A stretch of DNA of 9,482 nt from assembly GCF_039523795.1 (NCBI RefSeq), contig NZ_BAAAFZ010000039.1:1-9482 (forward strand). The letters run 5' to 3'. The stretch comes from Craurococcus roseus (GTDB lineage: Bacteria > Pseudomonadota > Alphaproteobacteria > Acetobacterales > Acetobacteraceae). The translations under genes were made by a program, and so were the position numbers. The notes beneath the pieces were generated by a model that saw only the letters and a program-made list of their open reading frames with translations, was not told the origin of the DNA and did no database searches. Positions within the stretch are counted from its first letter, which is position 1. Each line of letters starts with the position of its first letter. Below, in pieces: positions 6,516 through 9,482 of this stretch.

Positions 6516-6796
6516 CTCAGGACGTTGCGCTGATCGGTTTGCGGTGTACCCTCGCCGGAGCGCACGAATGGCTCCGCCGCAGCGGGTGGCGGGCCGCCGT
6601 CGCGACTTGGTGGATGGGACGTTGGTGGGCCAAGCGGAGCGGTGGCGTGGCAGCGAGTTGCATGGCTTGGACGGCCGCCTTGGCGTTTTCCATTAGGCGG
6701 CTTGCGGGCGGACCGCGGCACAGGAGGCTGCGAGTAGCGCATGGGGCTCCTTCCGACCGTGATCTTCCTCGTGTTGTTCGTACCGTTGGCGGCGAT

Positions 6797-6919
6797 CCGC
6801 CAGCGCCCATGCGGGACGACGGCGACCGGGCGCTCGCCGCGCGGGGCGCGGCCGCTGGTGCGGGCCATGCGGGCGCCGGCCCAGGTCTCGTCGAGGAACA
6901 CGAGGCGCTGTAGCGCGAC
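6797..6919 (-). pseudogene. IS630-family transposase fragment (start of the DDE domain)
   Basis: On the minus strand the frame reads VALQRLVFLDETW, then MARTSGRAPRGER, then VPHGRWR. This is the hallmark block around the first catalytic Asp of IS630/Tc1-mariner transposases (typically LVFLDETW, a short helix, then GxxPRGxR and VPHGxW). D and E of LDE lie at 6890-6892 and 6887-6889. Similarity ends abruptly after VPHGRWR near 6797, where TTTxxAGL is expected, and on the other side near 6919, where about 130 upstream residues should be. About 40 residues remain, so it is inactive. The amino-terminal break lies about 75 bp from the apparent left end of the IS21 element, consistent with that element, or an event linked to it, having interrupted this gene. 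Confidence 0.75.
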
Positions 6920-6973
6920 AACCAGGATGGTTGCGGGCGTCGATCTGGATGGTGGTCGCCGGGGCCGACCGGA

Positions 6974-6992
6974 GGCGGGGCGTAGCCCCGCC
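6974..6992. repeat. GC-rich palindrome beside the left end of the IS21 element
   Basis: GGCGGGGC (6974-6981) and GCCCCGCC (6985-6992) are exact inverted arms around GTA. A second set, CCGGAG (6969-6974) with CTCCGG (7001-7006), nests outside it. It could be part of the element's left terminus or a terminator-like structure; there is no T-tract. Confidence 0.45.
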
Positions 6993-7055
6993 GTAGGCGG
7001 CTCCGGCGGGCGGGCCCGTCAGGACCCTCCTGCGGCAGCGTGAGGCCGTGGCGGG

Positions 7056-8594
7056 ATGGGGCGGTTCCTTCCGGGGGGCCGCTTCGTGCCCGGCGCGCAC
7101 ATCACCGACCGGCAGGCGAGACCGTACATGCGCCACCGCAGGACCCAGACCCGCGAGGCCGCCGCGGCCCGCGCGGGCGTCAGCCCGAGCACCGGCGCGC
7201 GCCTCGACGCGGACCCCCGGCTGCCGTCCCAGCGCCCCGCGCCCGCCGCCGCCCCGATCCGCTCGCCGCGGTGTGGGAGGCGGAGATCGTCCCCATGCTG
7301 CGGGCCGCGCCCGGCTTGCGGCCGGTGGCGGTGTTCGAGGAGATGCCCCGCCGCCCCGAGCTGCCGCCCAACGTGCGGCGCACGTTGGAGCGCCGGGTGC
7401 GGACATGGCAGGCGCTGCACGGCCCCGAACGCGAGGTGGTGTTCCGCCAAGGGCACCCGCCGGGGCGGCAGGGCCTGTCCGACTTCACCGACGCCTCGGC
7501 CCTCGGCGTCAGCGTCGCGGGCGCGCCGCTCGCGCACCGGCTCTACCACTTCCGCCTGGCCTTCTCCGGCTGGCAGCACGCCGAGGTGGTGCTGGGCGGC
7601 GAGAGCTTCACCGCGCTGGCCACCGGCCTGCAGAACGCCTTGTGGGCGCTGGGCGGCGCGCCGCGCGAGCACCGCAGCGACGGCCTGTCGGCGGCGTTCC
7701 GCAACCTGGAGGCCGGGGCGGAGCAGGACCTGACGGGGCGCTACGAGGCCTTGTGCGCCCACTACGGCATGCAGCCCACCCGCAACAACCGCGGCCTCGC
7801 GCACGAGAACGGCGCCATCGAGGGGGCGCACGGCCACCTCAAGGCGGCGCTGGGGCAGGCGCTGCTGCTGCGGGGCGCGCGCGACTTCGACGACCTCGCC
7901 AGCTACCGGCGCTTCGTCGCGGAGCTGGTCGGCCGCGCCAACGCGGGGCGCCGCCGCGCCGCGGAGGTCGAACGCGCCGCCCTGCTGCCGCTGCCGCCGC
8001 GGCGCACCACCGACCACGACGAGGGGGTCGTCACCGTGACGCGCAGCGGGGGCTTCCTGCTGCGGCGCGTGTTCTACACCGTGCCCTCGCGCCTGATCGG
8101 CCACCGGCTGCGCGTGCGCCTCCACGACGACCGCCTGGAGTGCCTGCTCGGCGGCACGCCGGTGCTGACCCTGCCGCGCGGCCGCCCTCCCCGGGGCTGG
8201 GAGAACCGCAGCCGCCGCGCGCACGTCGTCGACTACCGGCACGTCATACACGCCCTGCGCCGCAAGCCGGGCGCCCTGCTCAACCTGGCCTACCGCGACC
8301 AGCTGTTCCCCCGCGACGCCTTACCGCCGCGCCTGGGAGGCGCTGAGCGCGGCGCACCCCACCCGCGTCGCCTGCCGCGCCACGGTCGGGCTGCCGGGGC
8401 TGGCGCACGACCGCGCCTGCGAGGCCGAACTCGCGGCCGAGTTGGAGGCGGTCCTCGCCGCCGGGCTCCTGCCGGACCTCGCGGACCTGCGGCGGCGCTT
8501 CGCCCCGGCGCGGGCCGCGGCGCCCGAGGTCGCCGCGACCCTGCCGTCGGCCGCCGCCTACGACGCGCTGCTCGGCCCGGAGGCGCTGGCATGA
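7056..8594 (+). pseudogene. istA: istA, IS21-family transposase with two frameshifts
   Basis: IstA is the DDE transposase of IS21 elements. The N-terminal part is in one frame from ATG 7056 (ITDRQARPYMRHRRTQTR, ATGARLDADPRLPSQ-like text) to about 7240. There a 1-base loss, or 2-base gain, moves reading to the frame with RARRRPDPLAAVWEAEI. That frame carries the catalytic core: LSDFT (Asp at 7481-7483), HRSDGLSAAF (Asp at 7679-7681) and ENGAIE (Glu at 7820-7822), then YTVPSRLIGHRLRVRL and LFPRDA. Near 8320 one extra base (GCC-TTAC for GCC-TAC) ends the match. The correct continuation, YRRAWEALSA to YDALLGPEALA, lies in the next frame and ends at TGA 8592-8594, overlapping the istB start. All catalytic acids survive, so only the two indels, or possibly sequencing errors, break it. 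Confidence 0.85.
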
Positions 8595-9409
8595 CCCGCG
8601 TCGAGGTGGACACCGCCCGGCTGCCGCTGCTGCTGGGCGAGCCGCGCCTGCCCGCCATCGCCCGGATGTGGCCCGAGATGGCCGAGCGCGCCGACCGCGA
8701 GGGGTGGCCCGCGGCCCGGCTGCTCGCGGCCCTCGCCGAGTTGGAGGTGGCCGAGCGCGCCAGGCGCCGCATCGAGCGCCACCTGGCGGACGCGCGCCTG
8801 CCGCCGGACAAGACGCTGGACAACTTCGACTTCGGCCACGTGCCCATGCCCGGCCGCGCCAGCGTCATGGCGCTCGCCTCCGGCGACGCCTGGCTGGAGA
8901 AGGGCAGCAACCCGCTGCTGTTCGGCCCGCCGGGCTCGGGCAAGAGCCACGTCTCCGCCGCCCTCGGCCGGGCGCTCGTCGAGAACGGCTACCGCGTGCC
9001 GTTCGCCCGCACCTCGGACCTCGTGCAGCGCCTGCAGGCCGCGCGCCAGGCGCTGCACCTGGAGGCCGCCATCGCCAAGCTCGACCGCTACGACCTGCTC
9101 GTGCTCGACGACCTGTCCTACGTGCGGCGCGGCCGGGCCGAGACCTCGGCGCTGTTCGAGTTGATCTCCGCCCGGTACGAGCGCCGCTCCCTGCTGATCG
9201 CCGCCAACCAGCCCTTCGGCGAGTGGAGCAAGGTGTTCCCCGACCCGGCGATGACGATCGCGGCCATAGACCGCCTCGTCCACCGCGTGACCATCGTCGA
9301 GATGAACGTCGAAAGCTACCGGCAGCGCTCGGCGGCCAGCAGGAAGGGGCGGACCCCGGCGGGGGCGAAGGGCGCCAAGCACGCCCAGGGAGAGCCCGCC
9401 ACGACGTGA
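8591..9409 (+). CDS. istB: IstB, IS21-family AAA+ ATPase helper
   Basis: IstB is a DnaC/DnaA-like AAA+ ATPase that assembles on DNA and stimulates IstA in target capture. The 272-residue product is full length for the family. Residues 1-80 are the helical N-terminal domain, including LLAALAELEVAERARRRIERHL (43-64, in two parts of the same helix) and KTLDNFDF (74-81). The ATPase core shows Walker A GPPGSGKSH (112-120), Walker B LLVLDDL (169-175), sensor-1-like LIAANQPF (202-209) and the basic IDRLVHR (226-232). The C-terminal 30 residues are a Lys/Arg/Ala-rich tail. The ATG overlaps the istA stop (ATGA), indicating translational coupling. Because of the istA insertion near 8320, the istB frame is open leftward through most of istA, so an IstA-IstB fusion is formally possible; the overlap with the genuine istA stop favours separate start at 8591. 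Confidence 0.93.
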   Translation: MTRVEVDTARLPLLLGEPRLPAIARMWPEMAERADREGWPAARLLAALAELEVAERARRRIERHLADARLPPDKTLDNFDFGHVPMPGRASVMALASGDAWLEKGSNPLLFGPPGSGKSHVSAALGRALVENGYRVPFARTSDLVQRLQAARQALHLEAAIAKLDRYDLLVLDDLSYVRRGRAETSALFELISARYERRSLLIAANQPFGEWSKVFPDPAMTIAAIDRLVHRVTIVEMNVESYRQRSAASRKGRTPAGAKGAKHAQGEPATT

Positions 9410-9434
9410 CCGCTTGCCAGCGGCAATCTGCGCA

Positions 9435-9481
9435 TTGCCTCGCCTGATTTGCTCCTGAGCGGGAGCCGTTGCCTCACCTGA
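9435..9481. repeat. Direct terminal repeats of the IS21 right end
   Basis: TTGCCTCGCCTGA (9435-9447) and TTGCCTCACCTGA (9469-9481) match at 12 of 13 positions, with starts 34 bp apart. A shorter related string, TTGCTCCTGAG, sits between them. Such repeats are transposase-binding sites in IS21 elements. Confidence 0.6.
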
Positions 9482-9482
9482 G

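Larger units (their letters stand above)
6993..9482 (+). mobile_element. IS21-family insertion sequence (istA decayed, istB intact; right end at or beyond the window edge)
   Basis: Contents are a frameshifted istA and an intact istB joined by an ATGA overlap, the standard IS21 layout. Inverted terminal similarity is visible. GTAGGCGGCTCC at 6993-7004, 14 nt, then TCAGG at 7019-7023 on the plus strand mirrors GTGAGGCAACGGCTCC, 14 nt, then TCAGG on the minus strand (9477 down to 9443). The equal 14-nt spacing argues against chance. The right end also has two direct copies of TTGCCTCRCCTGA (9435-9447, 9469-9481), as expected for the multiple terminal repeats of IS21 elements. The outer boundary on the left is approximate (somewhere in 6920-6993), and the right boundary may lie past 9482, so no target duplication can be assessed. 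Because istA is broken, movement would need help in trans. Confidence 0.8.

Noticed and set aside
6512..6913. Plus-strand frame with GAGG upstream and a Trp-rich start
   Set aside because: The Shine-Dalgarno is acceptable, but third-position GC is weaker than in real genes here and the 3' third is antisense to the IS630 fragment. Not enough to call.
7040..9409. One 789-residue protein spanning istA and istB
   Set aside because: The N-terminal 65 residues and the stretch 8320-8590 are out of frame with the IstA family. The true segments lie in neighbouring frames and istB has its own start overlapping the istA stop. I treat it as two genes with frameshifts.
1..9482. CRISPR array, tRNA, rRNA or replication origin
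   Set aside because: No regularly spaced repeats, cloverleaf with a T-loop GTTCRA pattern, rRNA segments or iteron clusters were seen. Short repeats are confined to the IS21 right end.

Overview
The window is high-GC DNA whose well-supported genes use G or C in most third codon positions. The gene content fits an alphaproteobacterium, probably Rhodospirillales or Acetobacterales; that placement is inferred from protein style and codon use, not from a marker gene. Apart from two small functional modules, the window is accessory in character. It carries one nearly complete IS21-family element, fragments of two other transposases (IS1595 type and IS630 type), a wrecked alpha/beta-hydrolase gene and several small unrecognised genes.

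Layout. 1-410 (+) is a decayed alpha/beta-hydrolase pseudogene. 614-3568 (-) is a two-gene signalling operon. Its first gene encodes a small exported sulfite-oxidase-fold protein with no cysteine, hence no molybdenum ligand. Its second gene, 36 bp downstream, encodes a membrane-anchored PAS-GGDEF-EAL protein with intact cyclase, inhibitory-site and phosphodiesterase motifs. 3569-3749 is a divergent, unusually AT-rich intergenic region. 3750-5013 (+) is a tight pair: a type I GTP cyclohydrolase (FolE) and a 6-pyruvoyltetrahydropterin/6-carboxytetrahydropterin synthase-like protein (QueD-like) with an altered metal-binding motif. A hairpin follows the second stop codon.

From about 5120 onward the sequence is mostly mobile-element debris. 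5124-5360 (+) is a frameshifted IS1595/ISXO2-type transposase fragment. 5515-5769 (+) is a convincing small gene of unknown function, followed at 5835 by a second small coding frame that appears truncated. 6130-6515 (-) holds coding-like but unrecognised remnants. 6797-6919 (-) is an IS630-type transposase fragment. From about 6990 to at least the right edge lies an IS21-family element: istA carries two frameshifts, istB is intact, and terminal repeats are visible at both ends.

How the genes may work together. FolE and the QueD-like enzyme would convert GTP to 7,8-dihydroneopterin triphosphate and then to a carboxy- or pyruvoyl-tetrahydropterin, the entry to preQ0/queuosine or a related 7-deazaguanine product. 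The later enzymes (QueE, QueC) are not in the window. The cysteine-free sulfite-oxidase-fold protein and the GGDEF-EAL receptor look like a periplasmic binding protein plus c-di-GMP receptor pair; this is inference from gene order and motifs. The most interesting points are that non-catalytic sensor pair, the variant QueD-like active site, and the istA frameshift that places istA and istB in one uninterrupted frame.
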